Notes: generated by a model not told the origin, from the sequence alone. Numbered from the stretch's first letter, positions 1 to 9,620 are shown. The stretch is DNA of 12,491 nucleotides from Fomitopsis serialis (GCF_022376445.1 NW_025955730.1:1-12491); one strand, 5' to 3'. Numbers and translations are program-made.

Positions 1-916
1 GTCCGAGCTTCTGCCTTCCCTCGCCATCGCTCTGTATCTTCTAGTTGATTATCGCTCTCTCGTTATTCTAGAACGTCCTTCTATCGCTGCATGTACTTAT
101 AGAGGGTTGCGTCGCCCGTCCTGGACTGAATCCATCCTGCCCCCCCCTCGTCTCGCGAGTTTCGAACGCCGGCACGGACGAGCGATGCGACAGTGGACGC
201 GCGCAACTGAAGTCGAGCCCGCAAGGTACGTAGAGCGACGTATCGAGTTGCGCGTCGCGCTTTAACATCATATTCACTACCGGGGGTTCAGCCTACCATT
301 CTCCGTAGACCACCTTCAATTCGTCCATCAACGCGACAGCTGGCCTTCGTTCAGCATTGCTTAGTTCTCTGCCGCGCAAAAATTCCTCCGCTGCTGGCCC
401 AGGGACACCTCAACCTGGATCACTGAGTAACACCGGGCCGCTGTACGCATGACTGCCACGTCTTCAACTTTACGTCAATCAATGTCGACGAAGAGGAAGT
501 CGGGCTATACGACGCTTACTGGCGACACTCTTTGGGGTCATCGTCGCCCTGCCAAATACAGTCTCGAGCGGACCTCGTAGGTATGTACGCGACTCGTTGA
601 CGGCAGACACCTTGGCGATAGCGGCCAAGAGACACTCTCCGGTACGTGTGCGGCCTCTGAGTCGCAGTACAAGGCCATGTTGAAGCTTGTTAGGGATGAC
701 GTCTCCTCGGTGGCTGCATGCGGCGACAATGCTTCTCCGTTTGCGCAGATCGTTATCTCATCTCAGATTCAACGTCACTACGGTCACGGTGCCTCTTGGT
801 GCGACGCCGCTTCCATTGCTGCACCACCCTCTATGTTCTCACATTTCCTTGGTCCTGTCCAGACGATGCTTGCAGCGTGTTTTGGCCTTTCACGTGCGGG
901 ACACTGTTGATTATGC

Positions 917-1114
917 ATGCATTGCATTGCAATTCAGGCCGCCATTCTCGCGACATGCCTCACTGTGGGAAGTTTAGCGAACGCGCTGGCCTCGTCGTGC
1001 GTATGCACTGACGTCGAAAGCCTCCCGGCAGAAACTGTGCGATCGTCGCACAACAGAGCCATAGGAGCACCGACCGGAACGTCTGGAGTCGAAGTGTGCG
1101 CAGCTCGTGTATGA
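917..1114 (+). other. Possible small secreted-protein ORF (65 aa, speculative)
   Basis: A 65-codon ORF begins with a hydrophobic stretch (about residues 4-21, rich in A, I and L). It is followed by small residues ending in ANALA-SS, which resembles a signal-peptidase site, and then by a Cys-x-Cys pair and one further Cys. The start context is poor (T at -3), there is no clear TATA box, and no homologue was recognised. Fungal genomes encode many small cysteine-containing secreted proteins, but a chance ORF is at least as likely. Confidence 0.13.
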
Positions 1115-1457
1115 GGATAATAGGCGGGTGTCACGTCATCTCTGTGGAGCAGCATTAAACGCTCGCCCAGCAGCTGGTCATCTTCGACTTCCGCGCCGCG
1201 CCAAGCAAGCGAGGATGTCGTATGCAAGGCGGTCCTGGCTCAAATCAGGGTGGGGAATGCGCAAGCGAAAAGCGGGGAGCGGTGGTGACGCGCTTGACGA
1301 TTTGTGGGACCGTCTCCGTGATATTCGCCCATCGCCCTGGTAAGTGGATCAGAATGACGCAGACTCTGTGGCGACGACCCTGGCCTGGCGTTGTGGATAC
1401 TCCTATCGACAGGCGCGCTCCCCGCCCTATGACGAAACGGATGATGGCCTGCAGCAT

Positions 1458-1463
1458 TATAAA
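1458..1463 (+). promoter_or_regulatory. TATA box (TATAAA) of the HAM1-like gene
   Basis: A perfect TATAAA lies 129 bases before the start codon at 1592. It is followed by a C/T-rich stretch suited to transcription initiation and a 5'UTR of roughly 100 bases. No ATG intervenes between about 1490 and 1592. The assignment rests on position and sequence only. Confidence 0.6.
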
Positions 1464-1591
1464 GGCTCGAGGTCTGTGTGCAGGCCCCTCACAACTGCTT
1501 ACGATTTACGACCCGCTTACGACTTTACACTCAAGCACACTTCATTCTCTGATCTACCAAATTCACGACTCTTACACACACATTTCTCATC

Positions 1592-4278
1592 ATGTCTCTC
1601 GCCGCCGCTAAGCAAGACATCCGCGACCGTCCGGCTCTCGACGGGGTCACCGAGCCCGTCAACCGCGACCAGAAGAACGCCGACATCGATCGCAAGCTCC
1701 ACCTCTACGGCGTCGCCACCGCCCTCCGCGAGTCGCGTCTCCCCGCCAACGACCAGATCGACGCTGCGCTCGAGTATGCGCTGAACCATTCCCCCGTTGA
1801 GACCGACCAGCTCTCCGAGTCCGGTCAGGTCCTCATCCAAGACACCCGCCAGGTCATCGACACCATGCGCGCGATCGTCCGCGAGAAGAATGCGGACGAG
1901 CTCTTGCAGAACTTCGTCTGGCACACCCGCCAGACCGACACCGAGCGCGCGAAGAAGGATCCGAACGAGGTGCTCCCTGTCGGCCAGGACAAGGTCCAGA
2001 ACGACGCGAGCCTAGCTGCCCAGCACCTCCGTACCCTCGCGACGCTGGTCATCACCAACGCCGAGGCGCGCAAGCTGCTCTCCGACTTTGGCGTGATCGG
2101 CCGCGATCTCCTCGCGCGCGGTGCGGGCAAGGTCGCCGAGATGTCCCGCCCCGACGAGGACGCGCTTCGTCGCGTCGACGAGCCCGGTCCCGACCACCAC
2201 TTCGTCACCGAGGGTGGAAGGAACGCTGGCACCGATGAGACTCCAGTATGTCCATCGTTTGCCGCGTGCACTTCGATTTGCTGACGTGTCTTGCAGGTCC
2301 CTGAAGTCCAGGTCCCTGGCACTGGTCACCGTGTCGTGCAGGACCCGCGCAACGAGGTCGGCCAAGGCACCGCTATCAAAACTGAGAGCGGCGAGCAATA
2401 CCGCGGCGACGAAGCTGCAGACATCGCCGCTCAGAGGGCCAACGAGGCCAAGCAACGCGCACGGGCTGAAGCTCAGGCTCAGCGTGACGACGTCCAACAG
2501 AATGTCGTCGAGGACGACGCCGATCCTGAAGTTAAGAAGGGTCGTTTCCAGGACAAGTTGTCCGCCGCGAGGGTGAGTCTCAACGTGCATTTTGAAGTGT
2601 TCGGATTATTCTGACAAAACTCTGCACAGGACAACGTTCTTGGCCGTGTTCCTCAGGAGCACCGGGACAAGGCGAACGAGCACAAGGACCGCGCCCGTCA
2701 GTTCCTAAGCGATGAATACTTCCCGCAAGAGCGCCGCGACCAGCTCATCTACCGGTTGAAGAAGGTCGTGATCGAGTGCCAGAATCACAAGGACTACCAG
2801 GACGCGATCCGCTGGCTCCTCGACACGGGCTCCGAGTACGTCGGCCATGGCCGCGTCGTCGCCGACCACGGCAAAGACTCGCACCAGCAGCTCACGTCGG
2901 ACGACAACCTTCGTCAAGCGTGGTCCGAGTTGCGCACGCTCCTGGAGCGCTTCGCCAACGGCGCGAGCCTCGACATCATTGCGAACGCTGTGCAGGCTCT
3001 CTACGAGGACTCGCGTAGTGACGAGGGCCTCCGCCAATGGTTCAACGAGGTGAACGGGTTTGCTCGCCAGGTAAGTTCGTTCATACATGCCACGCTTGTG
3101 CACGTATTGATTGTTTTTGCAGTGCCTCATGGAGCCTGGCTACATCCTCGACGACCAGGCGAACAACCGCGGGAACCAATTGCGTGACACTGGTCGACAG
3201 TACTACGACGACAAGTACAACGAGCACTTCAACAACCTCTGGAACAGCTTCGCAGACTGGGGCAACGCGTGGACGCAGGACCCGCTCAACCGGCGGTTCG
3301 GCCAGGACTGGCAGCGCCTCGCGAAGGACCTCCTGTTCGATAGCGAGGGGAGCCTCAAGTACAAGCCGGAGCTGTGGCGCGATATCCGCAAGGTCATCGT
3401 GCCGGGCTTGGTCGCGAACGTCGGGTACGTGCCGATCCCACGCATCGAGTACACGGACGACTCGCTTGACCTCGTGCTCGAGAACTTGGCGCTGTCGGGC
3501 AAGAACATCTTCCCGAACGTCATCAGCTTCGAGGCGCACAACTATATGAAGTTCTCGCCGTACGACGCCATCAAGTGAGCAATTTCTTTCTTTGAATGTG
3601 GGCAGGTTTTGACCGAGTATCTGCAGCGACGAGCAACACCACGACTTCACGCTCACGCTTGGTCACATCCAAGCCGACTTGCGCGACGTCGCGTTCTACT
3701 ACCGTCGCAAGAGCGGCTTCCCGAAGATGACCGATCAGGGCCTCGCCGACGTCCTCCTCGGCGGCACCGGTCTCACCGTCACCGCTCGCCTCGCCACTTC
3801 GCACGACCCGACATCCGTCTTCACGGTCAAGGACGTGCAGGTGAAGGTCGACACGCTGAAGTTCGCGGTGCGCGACTCTAAGCACGACGCGCTGTACAAG
3901 GCCATCGCGCCGCTCGCGACGAACCTCGTCAAGAAGCAGCTGCAGCGCGCGCTCGGCGGCGCCGTGCACACCGCGCTCGAGTACGTCGACGGCGAGCTCG
4001 CCGCGGTACGCGACCAGATGCAAGAGGCAAAGGGGAGCGAGGACGGCAACCGGCTGCAGGTTCTTAAAGACCAGGTCGCGCAGAAGAAGCAGGCCGCGCA
4101 GGGCAAGGCGGCCGAGGCGGACAAGAAGACGGGAGAGTTCAAGATCGTCGCGCAACCCGGTGCGGAGTTGCTGCCTGAGCATGGCCACCCCGACGGCTGG
4201 GTGAAGCGTGCGGGCGAGCGCGTCGCCGCGGCGAAGAGCGGCGAGGAGTGGAGGAGTGATGCGTACACTGTCGTCTAG
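1592..4278 (+). CDS. HAM1-like protein with DUF4449-type C-terminal domain
   Basis: Spliced model: 1592-2245, 2297-2572, 2630-3070, 3123-3574 and 3627-4278, giving 824 aa. All four introns are GT-AG (51, 57, 52 and 52 nt) and the frame stays open throughout. The N-terminal half is helical and charged (it opens MSLAAAKQDIRDRP). Residues about 245-290 form an Ala/Gln/Arg/Glu-rich linker, likely coiled coil. Residues 559-567 read YVPIPRIEY, typical of this fungal family, and are followed by a predicted beta-rich segment running into exon 5. The C-terminus is a Lys/Gln/Ala coiled coil plus a short tail. Family knowledge: HAM1_N/HAM1_C (formerly DUF4449) proteins are fungal and have been compared with BPI/TULIP lipid-binding folds; HAM1 in Cryptococcus has been linked to mating. 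There is no signal peptide or membrane segment. Lipid binding is inference. The start has a good context (ATC before ATG) and lies 129 bases after a TATA box. Confidence 0.9.
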
Positions 4279-4658
4279 GTTGGTGAAAGCCTCCCGTCTC
4301 CGTTCGTACCTGCCTAGAAAAAGGTTGCCCTCGTACGCTGTTACTCCTCCTTGTACTACATATGCCTTTGTAGCGCTGAGATATCTGTATCGTTACTTTC
4401 CTTGATGTAATACGCTTCTAATCGACTGTTCACTCAAAACTTCGATCGCCCGATGCTCAGGCTATGATTTATGCTTCCGTACAATGACTCTTCGTAAGGC
4501 CATGTAAGTATTTACATATTTACCTCCATCACATTGCGAGCTGCCAGGCGGATCGTGACTTGATTTGGAAGTTGTACTTCACGCTTTCACTACCAACTTG
4601 TCGGCTCTGGTGGCCTGCAACGGCGGAGACTACACTTCACTGCTGTATCATTCCCCGT
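4279..4658. other. Intergenic region between the HAM1-like gene and RAI1
   Basis: These 380 bases serve as 3' flank of the HAM1-like gene and promoter of RAI1. They are AT-richer than the flanking exons. No clear TATA box was seen. A short upstream ORF of seven codons plus stop runs from 4484 to 4507 and ends with ATG immediately followed by TAA. It could reduce translation of RAI1 if the transcript starts upstream of it, but the transcription start is unknown. No RNA gene or repeat was seen. Confidence 0.5.
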
Positions 4659-6431
4659 ATGTCGTCCTCCAAACGCAAGGTATCCGACGCCATAGGAGAA
4701 GAGGATGCTCGGGAGCGCAGTGCGAAACGTCGAGAAGTCACCCAGGCCGACACCGAACACCCCATACACAAACTCTCCTACCCCTCCACCTCCGCACCAG
4801 CTCGCACCGTTCCGTTCCAGCAGCCTGCACCATTGCTGACGTTCTCTTACACATCCGTGCGAGAGCTCGAGTTCACCGACTCCGCGTTGCGATACTATGT
4901 CCCGCCACCGAATGGCGCGGAGCTGCGCTACGGCTACGAGCGCTGGGTGAAGAGGCCGGAGGAGAGGGGGCGGCTGGATGGGCTGTTGAGGGCGGTCTCG
5001 AAGATGCGTGAACGGATGGACAGAAGCGAGGCGGGGAGCGGGAGGAGGTGGTTGGACGGTGTGGGTGTGGTGGCCTGGAGGGGGGTCATGACCAAGTGAG
5101 TCTGCGCGTGTGTGCTTTGATGTCTATTGTCGGGACTGATGTTCGTGCTGCGTGAGGGAGGATACTTACCGCGCCGTACGAGGAGCGGGACGGGTGGGAG
5201 ATGAACGTGATGGACGTTGGCGGGACATTATATCTGGAAGAACATTTGTCGGACGCGAAGCTCAAGGATAAGTGAGTTCGACCCTTCGCCGGCGATGAAG
5301 ATACTGAACCGCGCTCAGGGAAGACATGACTCCCCACCATCGCCTGCAGTCCTACTATGGCTACTCGTTCGAGGCATGGTCGACTTCAAGCCGGCCCGGT
5401 GTTCGCGAACGACTCGACGGGCACCCTGAAGGGTGGGGAGGCGATGTAGACACTAACGTTCAGTGGTGCTGTGTCGTGAAGACGAAGTTGGGGGACACGC
5501 GGCTGGTCATTGGAGGCGAGGTCGATTGTACACGAGGTTGGCAGCCGCGACCGTAAGGATATGACACGCAGTGCTGATCGTCCGCCCATGTAGAGAAGTT
5601 CACCGGGAAGACTAATGACTTGGTCGAGTTGAAGACATCTATGGTCATACGTGGTGCCCAAGACGAAGCGAGGTTCGAGAAGTGAGTGCGGCCTCAGGCT
5701 TGCCTGCGAGACCATCTGTCTCATACGATCGACTTCGACTGCAAGGAAGCTGCTGAAGTTCTACTTCCAATCGTTCCTCCTCGGCGTACCTGTAAGTGTC
5801 CCAGACAACTGCTTCCGTAGCCGTATGTAATGCGATGACGCAGGAAATCGTCGTCGGTTTCCGAACGCCCGCAGGCCAACTCAGCACTCTCCAGTCGTTC
5901 AAGACCATGCAGATCCCTCGGCTCGTCCGCGGGAAGCGAGGGGCATGGGACCCGATGGTCTGCTTCGACTGGGGACACCAGTTTCTCGCGTTCCTCAAGT
6001 CTGTAGTGCGCGGTGTCGACGCAGACGTACGGGCAGCACCTCATGAAAAGGAAGAGAAGCACGGCACCGGGGACTCGCGCGCAGAAGTGGACGAACAACC
6101 CGAGGGTGTTGCGGACCGGCCACGGGTGTGGCGAGTGAGGTTCCAGCCCAAGGTCGGGATCAGCGTCACGTTGCTGGACGACGCTGGAGTGCGTGAAGTT
6201 GAGGCGGGCGAGGACAGAGTCGGGTTCCTCCCGAAATGGTACTGCGACGAGCTGATGGACAAGAGCATCGGAGAGAGGCACACAGAGAGCCATGCTGCTG
6301 CGAGTAACATCGTCAATGGTGAGGCTGGTGTGAGTCGGGACAATGCCGAACACTCGGACCGTCAAGAGACGGAAGTTCGTACAGTTCATCCAGCTACCAC
6401 GCCTGCCATCCCACCCGGCTGGGTGACATAA
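4659..6431 (+). CDS. RAI1: Decapping nuclease RAI1 (DXO/Dom3Z family)
   Basis: Spliced model: 4659-5095, 5161-5271, 5319-5536, 5594-5681, 5746-5791 and 5844-6431, giving 495 aa. RAI1 removes incomplete or non-canonical 5' caps (unmethylated caps, and NAD caps in this family) and in fungi binds the nuclear 5'-3' exonuclease Rat1. The family's catalytic signatures are all visible: Arg141 in AWRGVMTK, GYSFE with Glu201, GEVDC with Glu250 and Asp252, VELKTS with Glu267 and Lys269, and Gln293 in YFQSFLLGVP. Together these bind the metal ions and the RNA 5' end. The N-terminus (about 1-60) is charged and likely disordered. An acidic, low-complexity insert follows LKSVV (about residues 353-390), and a polar tail of about 60 residues extends past the domain, so the protein is longer than the roughly 390 aa usual for yeast. 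The third intron (5537-5593) uses an atypical GTTGGC donor. The start at 4659 is the first ATG of this frame; its context is weak (C at -3). Confidence 0.95.
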
Positions 6432-6868
6432 GAGTTCGTGAGTATAGTAGGGTCTCAAGCAGTCGCGATGTCTTCATGATGTGTGTAGATTTCGTGCCAC
6501 GACGCCTTCTCATTTGTTGGAGACGTGCGATAATTTACCGGCACTGGTAGCTGGCCGAGGTGATCACTGTAAGCTGCTTGCCATTACCATCTATGTCTGC
6601 AATTATCATGCTTCGAGAATGCTGACTGGCGTCACGTAGGAGCATATTAGAGACATGTCCATAGGATGCAAGGATTCGACAATATCATGTCGTACGCTGC
6701 GCGGCCAGTGCAGGCGAGCCTTTCCAGTGCGGTGAGCCACACCGTTCATCACGTGAGGTTCTAGGCGGAAATAGGACCTCAAGTTACTGCTCTACGGCGT
6801 GCCACACGAGAATACACAGAGCATTGCATCCGTGATATCTCGCCGGCAGGATACTCTTCCTTGTATCA

Positions 6869-7045
6869 ATGGACACCAGAAGCCGACAGGCTGTGCAGGT
6901 AAGTGAGACATCGTATTCTCAGAAAGCTGTGGTGGCGATCATCCGAGGTATGTAACCCCCAATCTGATGAGCCACATGTTAACTGATACACGTAGTTCGC
7001 AAGGGACTAATCCAAAGGCCATTTTCGGGGCATAGGTTTGCATAG
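6869..7045 (+). other. Possible tiny spliced ORF or relic exons (speculative)
   Basis: An ATG at 6869 opens 79 coding bases ending at 6947. A well-formed GTATGT...ACACGTAG segment (6948-6995, 48 nt, with a CTGAT-like branch site near the 3' end) follows. The next stretch, 6996-7045, stays in frame and ends at TAG. The joined product would be 42 aa and basic near its C-terminus. No family was recognised. A second donor-like GTAAGT lies inside the first exon at 6899. It may be a relic of a larger decayed gene, an exon of a non-coding transcript, or chance. Confidence 0.18.
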
Positions 7046-7186
7046 GTTAGTAATGGTCCGCTCGAGACCGGGCATAGCCGTGGCCAACTTCCGGAAAGAG
7101 AGCGAGGGAACCACCCGCAAGATGCCGAGCAGCGTGGTTCATAAATGCCTCCGCCGCCTCGCCTCAGAGTGAACCTCCTTCTTCAT

Positions 7187-7206
7187 CCCCCCCCCCCCCC
7201 CCCCCC
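7187..7206 (+). repeat. Poly-C tract (20 C)
   Basis: An uninterrupted run of twenty C residues lies 100 bases upstream of the FunK1 start codon, within a C/T-rich promoter or leader. Such runs are length-unstable, and the exact count may reflect assembly uncertainty. Confidence 0.95.
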
Positions 7207-7306
7207 AAGTCTCCCCTTTCTAGACGCGCCCTCCAACTCAGAGAACGTAGGCGACCGACGGCCTGTGCACCCTATCCATCTCTGACGGTAATCGCTAGAT
7301 CATATA

Positions 7307-9620
7307 ATGCCTGTCGATCCTAGCTCCGTGGCCCTCGAGAAGGACCGCATACATAACGACAAACGGACCTCAGTGCGGTATAATTGCAAGCGGGCAGTCA
7401 AACGGGGTCTTCCGGTCATCGACTTTGTGCGGACGGTATGGAGATTCACTCCCGACATGCTCCCGGAGGGACAGCCATACAGATTGTGGCGTACGACGGT
7501 AAATCGATTCCTACAACAAGGCAGCGAGCGTGAATCGTACACACACTTTGCAAGCATCATCACCGATCTGCTTGCACAGCTGTATCCGGATGCATCTGTG
7601 TATGGCGCCTCCTCCCCATTGCGCAAGCTCAACACTACGGTCATCAACACCCGGGCCACAAGCAACCGGACGATGATTCGACAGGGCGGCTCGACGCCCG
7701 ACCTTACATGGTCACAAAGTACATCGGTGACCCAGTGGAGGTTGAACTGGGAGTCGTGTCTGGCCTTTGTCGAGATCAAGCGTCCCTCCGCCCACGGCAC
7801 CCTCGTCACTGATCTCGTCATCGATGTGAAAGACTTCCCCTATATTGCCGATTGGGAACGTGCGGCTTCAGGTTCTGGCGTGGAATCGGACGTGGACGCG
7901 GAGTACGAAGTGGACTCGGAATATGATTCAGACCTCGAAGCATGGAACGTCGACATCAAGCGCAAGAGATCGACATCCATACCAGACATGTATGGCCCCG
8001 TAACCAAGCGTGTCTGTCGCGAGGACTCCCTTACGTCTATGACATCCGCAGACCCACCAGAGTACGACACTGAGCCACTGAATAATCAAGAGATGGATCC
8101 CGCGCTCTACATCATGGAGATGTTGGAACGCAACCTGCGCTCGTACGCTACAGGCTTCTCTGTCGACCGCACAATGGTGACCCTCTGGTACGGCGACCGA
8201 ATGGGATTGGTGGCCTCCGAGGCGTTCGACTTTCTGATTGAGCCTCACTTGCTGTTGCTGGTTGTCGCTGCTATGGGGGCTGCGGACGAAGAGCGCTTTG
8301 GTATCTGTCCCTACCTCAAGGCTCCAACTTGCGGCGACTATGACAACGCGGAATTCGTGCTTCCCTCGTGGAAGGCACTCAACGCGTATGGCGAGCCCAT
8401 CAACAAAACGATGCAAATTAAGTTATGTCATGGCGGCCGACTGATGCGCGGCCTGAGCTATGTTGTGGTAAGCGCGGCGACGATGATATTCAATCTACAG
8501 GCTACCACAGAGGAGGAAGATGGCGAGGAGCTCGTCGCAAAAGTGTCTTGGCCACTCGAACGCTCGGCAACTGAGACAAGTTCCTTAAGAGCGGTGCTTA
8601 CCGGGCTGAGGAAGAAGGCAGCTCAATACCTCAAGCATGTAACTGAACTCAAGTGTTACATCGAGGAAACTATGGCGGAGCACCGCCTCCCGAGAGCTAA
8701 CATGCCAGGTCTGGATACTGAGAAACCAAGGCTCTTCGTGCTCATGGTCATGAAGAAATACGAACCGATATACCACGTGGCGAGTGTGACGGAATTCAAA
8801 ACGCTGTTCGCGGATGTGGTGCGAGGTGAGTCAGATAGATTCGACAGTGCCTACTCATCTACTGACTGATCTGTGGCCAGCGCACTATTGGGTTGCAGAA
8901 ACGTCCGACGTACTGCACGGCGACATCAGCCTCAACAACATCATGTTCTACCGTGAAAACGGCCGGGTCATCGGGGTCCTCATGGACTGGGACCACTCCG
9001 TCCGGCGGAACCGCGAGGAGGAAGACAAGTTCGACCTCGAGCTGCCGTCCAGCGACGACCCGCTCACGATGTGGGTGTATCGCTTCAGTTTCCCGGGTCA
9101 CTGGTACACCGCGCCCTACCTCGACGTCGCACGACAGAGCGCGCCGAGCGACGAGGTGCCGCCGTACCGCTACGAGCACGACCTCGAGGCGTTCTTCTGG
9201 GTGCTCATGCACTTCCTGCAGCAGTTCGACCCGGCGCGGCGGACGATGCTCCCGACGCAGTACTTCAACATGAACAGCAACTACGACATCGTGTCGTGGA
9301 AGCAGGACATGCTGGAGGACCTCGACGGCGACGCGTTCCAGGATGCGGCGGCGCGCGTGCACAGGGACTATTTGCCCCTGTGGGACGACTGGGTGCCGGA
9401 GCTACTGGAGATCGTCGCGACAGCGCACTCGTACAGGATGGACACGATGCAGGAGCGGACCCTCCGGTGTCAGCTCAAGACGGCGTCGGAGGCGGGCGAG
9501 CAGGCGAGAGTTGACAGACTCGTGCGGCGGCTGCGGGCGAAGGTAGAGCAGAGGAAGAGTGCGTTCAATTACGAGACCTTCATGGCTGCCATCGACGCGC
9601 CTGAAGACATTGACGAGTGA
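7307..9620 (+). CDS. FunK1-family protein kinase with N-terminal PD...ExK-type region
   Basis: Spliced model: 7307-8825 and 8881-9620, one 55-nt GTGAGT...CCAG intron, giving 752 aa. FunK1 kinases are divergent protein kinases expanded in mushroom-forming fungi; substrates are largely unknown. Residues 130-158 contain TPD (Asp132) and VEIK (Glu156, Lys158), resembling the PD-(D/E)XK nuclease-fold motif. An acidic Asp/Glu/Ser linker (about 190-212) and a KRKR cluster (218-221, possible NLS) follow. In the kinase domain, Lys412 in LVAKVSW fits the ATP-binding lysine and HGDISLNN (519-526) the catalytic loop, with Asp521 and Asn526 at the catalytic positions and Gly replacing the usual Arg. DWD (542-544) replaces DFG. 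The family hallmark RYEHDLEAFFWVL is at 603-615. The kinase therefore looks potentially active. Codon use in exon 2 is visibly more G/C-ending than in exon 1. A 33-nt in-frame GTAAGC...CTACAG segment (8468-8500) could be an extra mini-intron. Confidence 0.92.

Larger units (their letters stand above)
1..1591. other. Region without a recognised gene, containing the promoter of the HAM1-like gene
   Basis: No protein family was recognised on either strand. Several open stretches exist, but none joins into a convincing spliced gene. Positions 2-263 (+) are open and contain a good donor-like site at 226 (AAG then GTACGT), with an acceptor-like CAG ending at 291; the frame then stops at about 362. 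Positions 427-577 (+) are open with no start codon, and about 580-910 (+) is open in another frame. These could be relic exons of a decayed gene or chance open frames in GC-rich DNA. The part after about 1450 is the core promoter and 5'UTR of the downstream gene. Confidence 0.5.
6432..7306. other. Intergenic region between RAI1 and the FunK1 gene
   Basis: These 875 bases hold no recognised gene. Just after the RAI1 stop lies a possible 3'UTR intron at 6438-6488 (GTGAGT to GTGTGTAG). A CACGTG palindrome is present near 6750. A very intron-like segment occupies 6948-6995 and is treated separately. A 9-base unit (GCATAGGTT) occurs twice between 7030 and 7048. A weak TATA-like CATAAAT is at 7140-7146, and a 20-base C run precedes the FunK1 start. 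The last 170 bases are presumably the FunK1 core promoter and 5'UTR. Confidence 0.5.

Noticed and set aside
2012..2590. Long minus-strand ORF opposite HAM1-like exons 1 and 2
   Set aside because: It is a shadow frame of GC-rich coding sequence; the plus-strand exons form a family-consistent spliced protein and the minus frame has no recognisable domain.
3081..4188. Long minus-strand ORFs (191 and 205 aa) opposite HAM1-like exons 4 and 5
   Set aside because: They are leucine/valine/arginine-rich shadow translations created by G/C-ending codons, crossing a clear plus-strand intron.
5721..6458. 245-aa minus-strand ORF opposite the end of RAI1
   Set aside because: It overlaps the conserved RAI1 exons 5 and 6 and has no domain; a codon-bias shadow.
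8859..9362. 167-aa minus-strand ORF opposite FunK1 exon 2
   Set aside because: It is a shadow of strongly GC3-biased kinase coding sequence; it lacks domain features.
9071..9514. 147-aa plus-strand ORF in another frame of FunK1 exon 2
   Set aside because: It is an Arg/Ala/Gly-rich out-of-frame translation; the kinase frame carries the HGD, DWD and DLEAFFWVL motifs.
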